64,000 bases of DNA from Symsagittifera roscoffensis (taxonomy: Eukaryota > Xenacoelomorpha > Acoela > Convolutidae), in assembly GCF_963678635.1 (NCBI RefSeq), contig NC_087068.1:45739013-45803012 (forward strand), in the 5' to 3' direction. Below the pieces are notes generated by a model. It did not search any database. It saw only the letters and a program-made list of their open reading frames with translations, and was not told the DNA's origin. Shown here in pieces: positions 1 to 12,300 of this stretch. The number at the start of each line of letters is the position of its first letter. The stretch's first letter is position 1. Position numbers and translations under genes: made by a program.

Positions 1-345
1 TATATCTTTTTTATTACTAGGTGGTCACTAGCAAGTTCAATCTCAATTACCAAACTACTATGTTCATCAGCTACCTGTTGAAATGTCTAATGTTCGATCT
101 CGATTTCTGTCAAACACCCAGCTTCAGTATTTCGGATTGATGGAATCCCAAATACTGACCTAATTCGGCGATATGATGTGCATTGTGTTTTTAAACACCC
201 TCAACCGAACGATACCAAATAATGAATTCATTCGGTGTTGTGTTTCGAAAATAGTGATCACAGAAATTGTTTGCTTGGATATGTATCCTAAATACTAAAA
301 AATGACATCCACCAATTTAGTTAACAAATGTCTTATAATTTGTTT

Positions 346-629
346 GTGGATTCCACTAACAATGGTTATGTCCTTGCTTACAAATTCCTCATTGCTAAAG
401 ATACCAACTCCAGCTCTTGTTTTTAATTGTTCAAAAGCAAGTTCAGTAATAAACAAAATTCGGATTCCACTTACTTTTTGCGGAATCTACTAACAGTTGC
501 GGAACCCAAAATAACTAGCTATATTCGATTGTTGCAGAATCCGCGACACAACAATTAATCCGACAAAATTTACGCTACAGTTATTTCTACGCGGAATCCA
601 CGGAAGTTTTGTAAATGGAGTCCGCTTAC
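346..629. repeat. Word array around GCGGAATCCAC, both orientations
   Basis: Seven copies or near-copies of an 11-base word lie within 290 bp. Forward forms include GCGGAATCTAC at 480, GCGGAACCC at 499, GCAGAATCCGC at 534 and GCGGAATCCAC at 591. Inverted forms include GTGGATTCCAC at 346 and CGGATTCCAC at 461, and a GGAGTCCGC variant lies at 618. The spacing is irregular, so this is not a simple tandem satellite. The layout resembles the arrays at 22381-22742, 32194-32453, 41163-41335 and 43655-44050, but the word differs. Confidence 0.45.
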
Positions 630-879
630 ATTTGGGAGCATCTTTAGAGATTAGTTTCTGAAACCCAGGAACATTCAAATCTAAACTTGTGCGCCAATTC
701 AGTGTTCAGTTTGGCCTCGTAATGATACAAATGTTTCATGTTACAATTGCGCGTGGGAAAACACTCCCTTTTGTAACGAAAGTAGCGGAAAATTTATAGT
801 CCCGGTGGTTTTTCTTCAGACAAGCTTCAACTTTTTAACTAGCTATTTTTGACAAATTTTTTATATCATTCAAAAAGTG

Positions 880-1260
880 TTACTGTCCTGTGCTTAATTT
901 TTAAAAGACTTATTTTTTGGGGTGTTTAAAGATTGCCAATTTGGCCAGTTTGGAACAATTAACGCTCGATATATTTCGCGCTATTAATGAGTAAGCGGAC
1001 ATTAAATCTGACGTAGAAATCGTTCCAAATTGGTTGGATTAAGCTTATTGGCCATAATTAATTTTTTAATTGAAACAAATTCTATCTTTTTGTACTTTAT
1101 ATGGCGTGTGGATTGATGATTTTCACAACAAAATCTCAAATTTTTTTAAATTCCATTCATTTTTTGCAATTGATTTTTTGATATTATCACTGTTCCATCA
1201 GTCTCAAAAGGTAATCGGATTATTTAGGGCTTTGCCTTGATACGAGCAGTCTTACTTATT
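880..1260 (+). repeat. Dispersed repeat family A, copy
   Basis: This is one copy of a frequent, diverged interspersed repeat. Its hallmarks are an ATTGCCAATTTGGC-like start, a CCAAATTGnnTTG block in the middle and a TGATACGAGCAGTCTT end (about 1238-1253). Similar blocks occur near 10975, 52770, 55330 and 56090 in this orientation, and near 26465, 31490, 44500, 46810, 47315 and 47690 inverted. No open frame is conserved between copies, so it is probably a non-autonomous element. Its class was not identified. Confidence 0.5.
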
Positions 1261-1331
1261 TTACAATTAACGTTTTTTGTTCCAATTTGGTAATGATAGT
1301 AACAGAATATTTGTGCTCGGGGTGTTTTTTT

Positions 1332-1390
1332 TCACGCTGGCAGGTTCTCAGACAAACTCAAAAAACTCTTAACATAGTTAATAACATACC
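1332..1390 (+). repeat. 59-bp direct repeat, copy 1
   Basis: A stretch starting TCACGCTGGCAGG and ending in a TAATAACATACC-like tail recurs at 3688-3746 in the same orientation. The two copies bracket the minus-strand retrotransposon relic, but similarity stops abruptly on both sides, so they are not convincing LTRs. Confidence 0.6.
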
Positions 1391-1694
1391 AAAATAACAT
1401 GGACGCAACTGCAAGAATTTAGTTTTAAGGTGGAAATTTATAATGAACATATGTTTACGTATAATATACAAGTATCATATAGGGAGGTAACGTTAAATGT
1501 AAGCCCTAAATATACACAGGAGATGAATTCAATTTAGCTTAAAAAAACTTGTTTCACTTTTAAGAAAGATACTGTGATAAAATGAGTTTTTCGGCCATTT
1601 GCTCCAGCTCTCTCCCTGGACTTCCTTGAACGTGCTCGTTGACCTCTGTTACTTTTTTTGACGATCTTATAGATCAGTACGCCTCCTAGTTTTG

Positions 1695-1998
1695 TTACGC
1701 CACTCTTTTGTCTTGTAGAGCGTCCCGCCGGTTTCTTTGGCTCGTCTGGCCGTTGGATTCCGATGTCTTTGCTTCACTGCCGTCGTTTGCGCTTCCGAAT
1801 TTCCCCTCTTTTGCGGTACTTGTGCTTTTCGCACTCGTCGTTTTCATCGGTTCGTCGTCTTCGCTCTCGTTGCTACTCGGTTCCTCGATTCTGCGTCTCA
1901 ATTATTTATCGCATTTTTCTGGTTGGCTTCGTTTGTTCGCTGTTTTTTGCTTTGACTTTTCCGCCCCTGGAGGTAGCGTGTCAACCAGTGTGTGTGTG

Positions 1999-2032
<34 letters not shown>

Positions 2033-2510
2033 ATGGCCCCGCTTTCGATGGACTTTCTGATGATTTGTTCCGCGTGGTGTGCTGGGTGTCCGTAGATTAT
2101 TCTCATCCCCTTCGGGTCTAGACGGATCACCGTTTTGTCCCTGCAAATATCCTTTTTTTATTTGAACAGTATAAGGTGTTAGTGTTTCATTATTAGTGTT
2201 TAACTTTTGATACCTTCGTGGATCTTTTGGGTTGATTGCCACTTCTTTTGATAGACTACGGTTGTACTGGCCTTGTGATTTTTGCGCCATGGTGATGCAA
2301 ACTGGTGCTCCTCTTACAACCTCAACTTTTTCGGGATTTGTGGTGCTAATATCACTTTGCTTCGCTTCTCCCAATCGCTCATTGTGATATCGATTTCGTC
2401 ATCGCGTCGGTTTGCTTCATCTAAACATTGTGGTTTTTGGTTAAATACAATTGTCCAATTCAAGTTTCTTAACCATGGTTTTTTGGTTAGGTTGCGGAGT
2501 ACAGAATCCT
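1695..2510 (-). pseudogene. Decayed minus-strand ORF, possibly the 3' part of a retrotransposon
   Basis: On the minus strand there are two overlapping frames. One (2374 to 1898) is rich in K, N, Q, S and T and runs into a His-Thr repeat encoded by the CA microsatellite. The other (1901 to 1695) is Ser/Glu/Lys-rich and begins MRRRIEEPSSNESEDDEPMK. The composition resembles the charged low-complexity tail downstream of integrase in the element at 38-39.7 kb, and a gag-like relic lies upstream on the same strand at 2848-3505. Frame changes in and above the CA tract show that it is broken. No alignable domain was found, so assignment to the same old element is inference. Confidence 0.35.
1989..2032. 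repeat. (TG)n microsatellite
   Basis: An almost pure TG/CA dinucleotide tract with one TGCG interruption. It falls inside the degenerate minus-strand frame, where it is read as His-Thr repeats and separates two reading phases. Confidence 0.9.
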
Positions 2511-2847
2511 GACGCCTGGCTTTTGAGTAATTTCTTAAAGTACCTGTGAGTTGATAGATAAACCGGAAAGAACTTTATGACAGTTTTCAATTTTTTGCTA
2601 GATCAGACATATGCGGACGGCCAATGAGAGACAGCATCAACAGCTACTTATGCGTATAATTTACGTTCCGTTCGAAAGGACATAATTTTTTACATGCGTT
2701 TTTGGTCACGTTTCATACAGGACCAATAGGTATGTGTTCCAAGGTAAAAATCAGAGCACCACTTCTATAACATCTTCTGCCTTCTTGCGTATTTTTCCCT
2801 GGTGTGCTTTCTCTTTCTCCTCGCCCTCGATTTTCAAAATATTACGC

Positions 2848-3505
2848 TCATCTTCTGATGTTACTGACTGACTGGCACTTGCTTAATGGATAAAGGCAGC
2901 GCCGACGATGCTGGTTCTGGTTTTCCGGTGTACGATATGTATATGTGTTTTTTCTTCGTTCGTTTGATAGCGCCATACGGTAAAAACTCCTCGTGCCAGG
3001 TGTTAACACCCTCTGACAGTCAGACCTCTTCATATCATGATGATTATGTCTCGGTTAATTTCCTCCGCATTGGCCAAGTCACACACAGCGGCCCACTACC
3101 GTAGTCAGCTCGGCGTAGAAATTCTCGAAAGTCTCGTTCTCCCTCTGTTTTCTGACATAGAATAAGCCACTCTCGTGAATGACGTTCCTTAAGCGCTCGA
3201 AAAACTCAGTCAAGGCATCCATTAGCATAGGGTACTTTTGGGTCTTGACTTTGACCGCCTGTTTCCGAGCCTTGAGAATACGTTTGGCCTCGTCCCCGAT
3301 GCATAAATATAAATAAAAAATTTTTCTCTGACTCCATACGATTCGTTTTGTCTGCGTCTGCGGTAATGACGCAACCGCCGTTGCGTTTAACGGCACGTCG
3401 TAGTAAAAGTCGTCGGGGTCAGCGTCGTACTTTGCTATCATTCTCCAATGGAATTTGATGATCCATTCCTCCCAGTAAGCAAGCGGTTCCGGGGTCTGTG
3501 AGTCT
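2848..3505 (-). pseudogene. gag: Degenerate Ty3/gypsy-type gag fragment
   Basis: Reading the minus strand from about 3505 down to 3079 gives a capsid-like stretch. It contains YWEEWIIKFHWRMIAKYDAD, then a YLYLCIGDEAKRIL segment and a RKQRENETFENFYAELTTVV segment ending in GRCV. The W-x2-W, LYLCIGDEA and ENETFENFY signatures match retrotransposon capsid. They parallel EWEKW, IYMCLGAEG and RKQE in the gag at 33.2 kb, though the two proteins are clearly different. A stop follows GRCV, and similar sequence resumes in another frame near 3033-2900. No protease or reverse transcriptase lies between this and the 1.7-2.5 kb relic, so the element is internally deleted or the two relics are separate. 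Confidence 0.65.
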
Positions 3506-3575
3506 CAAAATGTTACTTTAAGGGATTTTTCCCCACTTTTTTATGCGCTGACTGTGCCCTGATGTCAACGTGAAA

Positions 3576-3677
3576 ATGGACGAAGAAAGAATTTCAATTA
3601 GAATAAGGCAATTATATGGTTCAGAAACAAAATATGAAGTGCACCCTTTGTTTAAGCATGCTCGAGACAAGCTAGAG
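3576..3677 (+). CDS. Candidate first coding exon, 34 codons
   Basis: An ATG at 3576, with an in-frame stop upstream at 3549, opens 34 codons starting MDEERISIRIRQLYGSETKY. They run exactly to CTAGAG|GTAAGC, a good splice donor, in phase 0. Codons are purine-first biased, unlike the surroundings. The intron's tenth base begins the second copy of the 59-bp direct repeat. No protein family was recognised. Later plus-strand islands (for example 23849-24016, which can start in phase 0) could be downstream exons, but nothing links them. Confidence 0.4.
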
Positions 3678-3687
3678 GTAAGCAAGG

Positions 3688-3746
3688 TCACGCTGGCAGG
3701 TCCTCAGACAAACTCAATAAAATCTTTACATAGTCAATAACCTACC
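3688..3746 (+). repeat. 59-bp direct repeat, copy 2
   Basis: Second copy of the sequence at 1332-1390, differing by scattered substitutions and small length changes. It begins ten bases inside the putative intron that follows the exon at 3576-3677. Confidence 0.6.
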
Positions 3747-4122
3747 CCCACATCGATTTGCCCCTTCGCATCTTACTACATCACCGTGAATTTTACATAG
3801 CGCGTGGGGGAAAAGATTCAATTGAATCCGAAAAAAAAATGTTTCAACTCGATTTCCTATCTTGGAGAAGTCAAAACACCCAAAGATTTTTTATCTTCCC
3901 AATTTAATTTAACGCAATGCCGGAAAGGAAATGCAGTGCCGAGTGTAACGAGTGTATAAACATGGGAAAGGATTGAAAATAGGCGAAAAACTGAGAAGGT
4001 GTTTAACGTCCTTAATAAACAACCCAAAACAAGTTGTCGAAAACACAAAAAGTACAGTTTGCAAATTCGGCAAATGCCCTAGATCTATACTCCTTCGCTT
4101 TTTCAAAAACAAACATAGACCT

Positions 4123-4420
4123 AAGATTGGCCGAAACAGAGTGTTTTTAATGCTCTGGGAGCGCTCGGAAAATCAATTTAGTCAACCCAAAGAAAAGGTC
4201 GACATAATTTTCGAAAGTTTTTTAAACATCCGCAACCCCCCCCCCCCCCCCCCCGTGAAAAAACTAAATCGGGCTGATTTAGGTTTTTCACGGAGGGGGG
4301 GGGGGGGTTGCGGCATTTTTTAAAACTTTCGAAAATTATGTCGACGTTTTCTTTAGGTTGACTAAATTGAATTTCCGAGCGCTCCCAGGGCATTAAAAAG
4401 ACCCTGTTTCGGCCAATCTT
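4123..4420. mobile_element. Foldback (hairpin) element with C/G homopolymer arms
   Basis: The left arm starts AAGATTGGCCGAAACAG at 4123, and the right arm ends with its complement at 4420. The arms pair nearly continuously through GAGCGCTC and TCGACATAATTTTCGAAAG, then a C19 run (4236-4254) against a G13 run (4295-4307). They close on an inner hairpin GTGAAAAA...TTTTTCAC. Both arms translate to similar peptides only because they are inverted copies. A third, diverged arm lies at 12139-12200, so the family is dispersed. The long arms and lack of coding sequence suggest a foldback or MITE-type DNA element. No target duplication was found. Confidence 0.7.
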
Positions 4421-7400
4421 TATACGTCGCAGGCTAAATTGTGAAAAGGCGTTTTTATGCATTTTTTGGAAAATTTTGACCGAGAAATCAGTTTTTTTTG
4501 GCACGCGATTCGCCCTCAAAATTAGTAAACTATGGCGCCAAAGGCGCCTTATGAAAAATTTTATGGTACTTCACAAAAATGGGCCGGCAGCTTCCGCTAC
4601 GCCCTCCCCAAAATCCGCTGTCAGTGTTGGCAATTAAACTCAGAAATGTTGACAACGGATTGAACAGAGGCAGCAGAAGTTTATAATGTGTTTAACGTTT
4701 TTCATCGAAGAACGACGCAAAAAACTACTCTAAGTTGGCCCCAAGCAGTATTCAAACCCCGGAGAAAACTTTAGAATCCCCATGAAAAATCCTCCGCATT
4801 TTTGAAACTTGTAGAGCGTGAAAGGAATTCTTAGTTAGAATCTTTTCATTAAAGATTATTTTAGTTCAAAATATTATGTCAAGCGGAGAAATCGAACGCT
4901 GCACACGCGTTGAAAACTGCTCATTGTCCAGTGGCGACTTAACAAACAAAAAATTTTGAAGTGTTTTTGCTTAAGAGAAAAAATTGAAAAAGCTACTTGA
5001 CACCTTTTTGCTTGATACATATAATAAACAGCATATTTTTACTCATTGCCTTTTTCTATAAATTAAGTCTATCAAAGCTAACACAAATATCGAATTCTTA
5101 CTGTAAATTCGCCTGTGAATCTCATTTCCTGGTAACGTCGGTCGGTAAACATCTTTTAATCCCATCGGCCTATGATGTCAAGACTATTGCATATTTTTAT
5201 TGCAAATCCAATTTCAACTATCAAAACCACAACTATAGGCTGTTTCTTTGATATAAGTATATATTTCAGATGATACAATTCGGGCAATTGACTTTTATTT
5301 GCACTTCGCTAACTGAACTAGGTCAGCTTTTTTTTATTTGAACCGTTTTTGAAGCCTGAATTAATTGGTATCATTTTGAAATATTAATTTTGAACTTTGA
5401 TTTTGATTAAATCTTCAAATGCAAACATTTTCTTGGGAGTTCAAGTTTTGATTTACCAGGTTTGTCAGTAATAGAATAGTTCAAGAACATTCAATTTATT
5501 ATTATTCGACCGTTAAATCGCTTTAGTTTTTTCTTTTAAAAACATCGAAATCATTCTAAGAACGTGCCAAATTGATTAGGTTTTTAATGGTAATAGCTGC
5601 GCGTTTTTTTATATTTGTGGAAATAACTTCGGTCGCGCTTATGCCAGCTTAATTTTACTTTTTGTCTGTTTTTTCCTTTTCAAACTGTTATTTTTACATT
5701 TCAGGGGTTTTTCTTGAAGGGAGATATTGAGAGCTTATTGAGGATCTGAAAGGCTTTGAGATTTTGATAATTGGGATTATTCTGACTAATTACCGAAAAC
5801 CAGACAGTGCGGCAGGCACTTGTTTCATTTCAGTCGCAGTAGAATTTCACTTGACTGGCTGGCTCCTGATGTTTTTCAGATATTATTTTTCAAATCGACA
5901 TGACTGAAGCTTACCCTTTTGCACAAATAAATACATCAATTCATTTTTTTTCTGTGAAAATTTTTTGATTTTGTTTCAGATATAACGTTTAGAAATTGTT
6001 CCAACCTCATTTTGTTTAACGAGAAAAATTTTACTGAATAAACTGATTTTAAATATATAGCCAATTTGAAGATAAACGAAAAGAGAGCAACATAAAAACG
6101 ATTTTTCCCTCTATTTAATGACTGCTGTTTTTCGAGAACCAATCAATTTCATTACCAACAAAACTTATCAGCTTGTGAATTGTTTGCTGTTGTCATAGAT
6201 TTTCAAATCAAAATTCGAAGATCCAAAATTTGAAGATCGCCTGCCTTCCAAAGTTTGAAGATCCACGGTAAGTGACGTGACTGCTGTAAACTTTTCTCAT
6301 AGATGTAAATGAGGAGCGACATCATCTCAAGTTTTTTTTTAATTCACACTGGTTTGTCTCTAAAATTCAAAGTCAACATTAAAATAATAAGTGCTAGTCT
6401 TGGTCTTAAATACAACTTGACTCCGTCCGCCGAGATTGAGAAAAAATTACTTCGAAATACTGCTGTCAAATTACAAGACATTACTACATCCAGGATAAAA
6501 CTTCTTCCAATTAGCACGTTTTTCTATTTTTACTCCTATTACGGTCGACCCTAGTTACATCTAGTAATATAGCATCACAGCATCATAAAAAGTGGTAAAA
6601 TAGCATTATTTTTGTAACTTTTGAAGTCTACACTTTTAAGCTGTGCTCAACCGTGCTCGACTCATGCGAGATATGTTTCGACCGTCTCGGCCGAATTCGG
6701 GTGTTTTTCGACAACCAATTATCTTGAGTTATCCAAACTTAAAAATTATAATTTATGATTTTCGGGTATTTATCAGATGCTTTTTTATCAGAATGAAATC
6801 ATTGGGTTAATTGCAACTTAAATGCTTTGTTGTGATGCATTATTTTTGAGCATTTTTATGCATTATGTAGAAATAATTCAACCTTAATTAAGCATATGCG
6901 AATTTTGTACCTAGTAACAAATCTCCCCTATCTTACAAAAAGGGGGAAATAGTTAAAGAGATCCAGCTAACTCCTATTTAAAAAAATAAGCAAAAAAAAA
7001 AGGATGTTGCGGCAAAAAGGTTGTGCAGCTTCGGCTGTTATAAAATACCATGGATGACGTTCATACAAGAAAAATGCCTCTCATACAGTTTCATATATGG
7101 AGTCTATGGCAAAAATGTTTATTATACAACATTCATAGAATCATTTTTTTTTCATTCAAAAGTTTTTTTTTCTAAAAAAACCTAAATTTGTTTAAGACTC
7201 AACCAAAAAAAATCGTGGCAGTTTTGAGTACATGAGAGCCATTGTGGCATCAAGAAAAAAAACGTTTGAAAAAAAAATGATACTTGTCATCATACAATTT
7301 ATGATACAATTTCATATGTGAAAATCATAAGAAATGCAAATTCATTTTTTTTCTATGGCAAAAATACATATTGAAGCAAAAATTTTTATCTCCTTTTTAG

Positions 7401-10400
7401 TTTCAAACTTGCTTCTGTGCTCAAATATGCTTTTTACGAACAAAAAATTATCCATGCATAACTTGACACGTTGCGTCTGCAAAGGTAGTCCAGGTTGAGT
7501 TTTTCACCCAAAAAATCCGAAAAGCACAAGCAAGCGTTTTTTAATGCTTTTTTTTGCTTTCGAATGCAAGGATAAACATAATGTAAAAAACAAGCCTCAA
7601 CCACCGAAAGGTTCAAAAAAAATTTTTGTATCCATATACGAAAAGGTCGTTTTTGATATGTAATTCTGCGTGAAAAAACTATCATTAACGTACATGGCTA
7701 GAATCACCGCTCCTAGTTTATCTGCGTGGTAGCTGCCAGTAACACTCGGGGTTTTCTCATAACAGAATATCCTTGTTTAGTTGTGCTTCAGATGAAATTC
7801 AAAATTCCAAAACATTTTTTTAAATATATGGAAAAAACGCTTCTACTACAATTTCATTGTAAGAAAAAAAACTTGTCATTCAATTTCATAGTACAAAAAA
7901 TTGCTTTTGCTTTTTTCAAGAAGTTTTTCAATTAAACGTTGGGTGAATTGCTTGTTATTTATTTCCAGAATGAGGTAAAATAAGTTTTGTGAAATTTCAT
8001 TGAATGAAAAACGTGCTGACTTTGCTTTTTTCATACAACTGTTTCAGTCCAGAAAATTGTATAAACTTTTTTGATAAACATTTTTCATAGTATGAAAATG
8101 TATGGTAGGCATATGCTTTGTGTAGATCGAGTTTTATACCCAATCATCTATAATGCTCAACTCGGATTGTAAATTCAATCTGGCTAGAGGGCATGAATTT
8201 CGAACAATCCGCTACTAAGCGCAAATTGTTAGCAGATAAAAATACGAAATTATTGAAGCTAAAATGTGAATAATAAAGCAAGTGAAAAGATTTACTTTAA
8301 TCAGATGTTACTGTCTAGCTTTTCCCGACTTCCTCAAAAAACTGAATATTTGTTCCAGGTTGTTTTTTTTCTGTCAATTTTCGACTTTTTAACTGCGAAG
8401 GTTTTTACGGAAAATGTTGCTATCTGGATATCAATTTTAAAAAAAACCACCCGAGATCATTTTCGTTAAGCTATATGTTTTTGACTAATTTAGCTAGCTT
8501 GTTCTCTTCTTATATTCTCTTCTTATAACAAGCTTAAGTGCGGACTAATGCCTTCTAAATTAATTTGAAGCAAACCATTTGGTTTTGTTGTTAGGACAAA
8601 TATTAAACACATCCCCTTGCAAATAAAGTTGCCGTTTTTTCTTCGTTTTTTTTTCGTCATCACAAAATTTTTTAATTGGCCTTAAAGTGCAGTCTTCATT
8701 CAGGTTTGAGCCCTGAATAATCCGAATGCCCTATGAAAATTGTCTCAAATAGCTTTGGTGAATAAAACTCTGACGAAGTCTCAGTTTCGAAGTGTTGTTT
8801 TTCATCCCTCAGCAGCCGTATAGATAAGTGTAATAAAAAAATGTAGGGATTGATAATGACTAATTAGCTTTTCACTCTGATTTTGAGTTCGGGAAACTTT
8901 GCTGCGCATAAATGTTTTGCGTTGCGTTTTTTTAGCATCGCAATTATATATTTTGAGGTTAGTTTCACTATTTTGCCCAGAGCATTGTCAGCTTTCAAAT
9001 CCCTAAAACTTTACCATAAAACATAAACATAATTTTACCGGAAGGAGCCCATATTTTTATTGAATTATCATATTTTTTTCTTCAAAATTTTTTGTTTCGA
9101 TTGGCAGTGATAGCTTTATTCCAATAGAAATGGTATTTTTACGCAGAATTACTATTACCGAGGTTACGATATGCGAAAAAAAATTAGAATGTGCATAGAG
9201 TCCTTAATATACTAGCAAAACCAAAAGAAACAATTCCCTAGACAAACTCTTTCAGTCGCAATAATAACCGCAAGAAAAATTGAGCAATTTTTTTTATTCT
9301 AGAAGTTTGTAAAGTAACAGAAATTGATCGAAATAAACCTCCAAATATTTTAAAGCAGCAAAATGCTACAATTCGTTTCATAGTTGCTCAAAAAAGCGAT
9401 AAAAACGCGCATTATTTTTTATCCGAAATTGATCTAATTAGCTCAAGATGTTTTGTAATACTCCGTTCTGTTATGTGCTTGATACTGAACGAACCAAAAC
9501 GTTTAAATAAACGTGGGATTGACAAACAAAATTTTAGTCAAAGACTACCTGAAAAAACGTAAATAACTATGCAAAGGCTAATTAACTTGAGAAAAAATGT
9601 GAAACTGGGTGAGGTGAGACCACAAAATTAATTCTCTATGTTTCAAATAATTAGGAACAAAAGCAAACAGCTCACAAAAAGATATAAAAGTCAGACTATA
9701 ATCCATTATAATTGATTGAAATGGATTTGCTTTCTTTCGAAAAAACTTTCAAAATAAGTTAAAAATATTCGATAATTATTGTTCAAGATAATGTTTTTTG
9801 CACTAAAAAATTTAGTATTAAAGCCCATTTCCAACCAATTGTAATCAATGGTTCCACAATTTAGAGACAGGCTATTAATGTTTAAAATTTCATATTGTTT
9901 TCCATAAAGTAACAAGAAATACGGATAACTGTGCATCTAGCACAGGAAATTCCGGTCACAGTTTAACTGCAAAGTATAGTTTTTGAAAGTTATTTCGACT
10001 TTGCTTTGACGTCTATCATTTTAATATAAGGTACTGAAAATTAAAAACTGTTTGAATACAAAACAAATAGTTTTTATGTTTAAAAAAATCATCGTGAAGA
10101 GTGATTCTTCACTCAAAAATTATCTAAAAGCATAAAAATTAACTCAATTGATCAAAGTTAGCTTATTGATCAAATCCCTTTTTTGTAAAAAGGCTCAAAT
10201 CCCTTCATTGTAACATATTGACAAATCGGATAACACAGGAAAATACAAGCTTGTTTTTTGAATTTTTTTTATGAGTTAGTGTGATGCAGTTTACCTAAAT
10301 GATGTAAAATTCTACCGGAAAAATGAAATTTTTATAAAGATTCAAAAAAGATCATTTCAGATGTGCTGTCAATTTTCTGGTCTTTCCGCCACGTTTTTGG

Positions 10401-10974
10401 ATCTATAAAAGAAGTCTAAAAATATCTCATGTCGAAAATTGATGCAGAATTTTGATTAGAGGCTTGCCTCCTCAATAATTTTGCCTTGATTTTAACGTTA
10501 TGTAAGTCATCAAAAACTGTTTTTTCATGATTTTTTCCACCTAACTTAATTGCCGTTTCTAAAGAAAAAGAAAAAATTTTCTGTAAAAAAAATTCAAATT
10601 TTTTTCCATTTTTCTTACTATTAATTGTTTTTAATTTTTTTTTCAACCAGTTGGGTCATTTTTTTTTGATATTGCTTGTCTTATATTAATTTTACTTCAA
10701 AATTCTGTTTAGAATAGTTAATGTGGTGCAAAAGTTCATTTCTGCATGCGCAGCCACTTGCGACTCTCTTTGAACGTGGGTTTTGATATTTTTCCTATGA
10801 TAAACATTTGACTGGACACGTTTTTTTGTAATTAGGACTTTTGAATATTTGCGCTAGGAGTTGTTTTCTTTCTCTATACGAATTTCGAATTCTTAACTTG
10901 CAATTCTTAGTTAATTTTTCAATCAGTCAAAAAGTATTGTTGTCGTGAACTGAAATTTAAAGAGATATTTGACC

Positions 10975-11305
10975 TGTCAGTTTTTTGCGTAAAAGTTATG
11001 GAGGTTTGACTATTGCCAACTTGACAAGTTTGGGAAAACTAACGCGCGAGATGTTTCGAGCTATTAACGCATTAGCGGAGATTTACCCCGTCAAAGGAGT
11101 CCTTCCAAATTGAATTGAGGCATGCTAGGTAGTCCATTCAATTCTCAGCTGTAGCCAAATCATTTTGTTCTTTACATAGCGTATGGTGGTAAAAATTGAT
11201 TTTTGTTTCTATTTTTTTTGAAGCGAACACTACTTCATAGCCTTTTAAAAACAATCAGAACAGTAAGAGGCTGGCTCTAATTTTAGCCGTCTTGTTTCAT
11301 TATCT
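10975..11305 (+). repeat. Dispersed repeat family A, copy
   Basis: It carries the family A blocks in order: CTATTGCCAACTTGACAAG near 10999, a CGCGCGAGATGTTTCGAGC block, CCAAATTGAATTGAGGC near 11106 and a CCGTCTTGTTTC end near 11286. It is collinear with the copy at 880-1260 but heavily diverged. Confidence 0.5.
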
Positions 11306-12138
11306 TGCATTCAAAGTTTTGAATAATTCTAAAAAAAATTAAAGATTGTCAGATAATAAAAACAACTGCTTACTTTTTTGCAAATTCATAAATGTTAGAT
11401 GCAAATATTTTCCTAGAAAAACAAAAAGTCAAACAAAGTATTTCTTTTTAGCGAAATAGAATCAGAGATGTTCAAAAGCGGAGCGTGAAATTGTTGTAGT
11501 AATTGATGAATTATGAAAGCCAGCATATTTTCGTGACTTATAAAGCAATTTCCTGCGGCTGAGAGATTTCTTGTTAAAATAGAAACTAACTGCTTTCCTC
11601 TGAAATTGCTTTCTTATTCATTATAAGTACTTTCTATCTGCTTAGAGTGCTTTTTTGTTGCCATATTTATAGCAAACTGTCAGTTTATAAAAAACTTATT
11701 GTTTAAAACAGCAATCGTCCTCCTTGCGTTTTTTGAATTTTTTTTTCGATTTATGCAATCTTTTTGATTTTTTAAAATAAACTTCACAAATGAATGATTA
11801 AAGCAAAAAACTTATCAAAGTCTCAATTACCTTAAAATATTTCAACATTGAATTTTTCCAAAAAAATGTGTAATTGGTGCAGTTTTTAATGCAAATTCTT
11901 CAATATGACTGAAATGGATTTTTAAAGAGTAGCGAAACATTATTCTGCTTGCTGAAATGGTCTTGATAAATTGATTTTGTGTTGATACCTGGAAGGCACT
12001 ATTTCACAAAAAGTTTCTTTCTTTTTAATTTTTTAAACTAGACAAGCTCATAAACATTGAATTGAATTTTGGTGTGGCTCTGTACTATAGCGTTTTGATG
12101 AACAGGAGCGATCTAGGAGTTTCTCGAGAAACATTTGT

Positions 12139-12200
12139 TGACTTTTCTTAGGTCGACCAAATTGATTTTCCGAGCGCTCCGTGAACACTATAAAGACCAC
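12139..12200 (+). repeat. Solo arm of the 4.1-4.4 kb foldback family
   Basis: GTTGACTTTTCTTAGGTCGA, then CCGAGCGCTCC and an ATAAAGACC tail, match the right arm of the 4123-4420 hairpin in the same order with scattered substitutions. The homopolymer and the opposite arm are absent. Confidence 0.55.
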
Positions 12201-12300
12201 CCCGCACAGACAAATTTGAGATTAAAATCGATTTAAATCGATTTTATACAGACAATATAATGCATAGAAATCAAATTGTAGTAACCGATTTAGATACCAG
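12190..12300 (+). repeat. AATCGATT-rich dispersed repeat (CCCGCA end), copy
   Basis: It begins CCCCGCACAGACAAA and continues into overlapping ATCGATTTAAATCGATTTT words. The same CCCGCA or GGCAGACAAA terminus followed by AATCGATT/ATAATC words occurs at 20724-20900, 42950-43135 (inverted) and 44985-45190 (inverted). Confidence 0.5.

Noticed and set aside
1332-3746. The 59-bp direct repeats as LTRs of the minus-strand relic
   Set aside because: Similarity stops sharply at both ends, there are no TG...CA termini, PBS or PPT, and the second copy lies beyond a candidate host exon.
3952-4323. A 123-codon plus-strand frame
   Set aside because: It is mostly translation of the foldback arm and its homopolymer (poly-Pro, poly-Gly). 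The mirrored frame on the other strand reads the same peptide because the arms are inverted copies.
4740-4775. A tRNA-like B box (inverse of GGGTTTGAATACTGC)
   Set aside because: No A box, acceptor stem or cloverleaf could be drawn around it.
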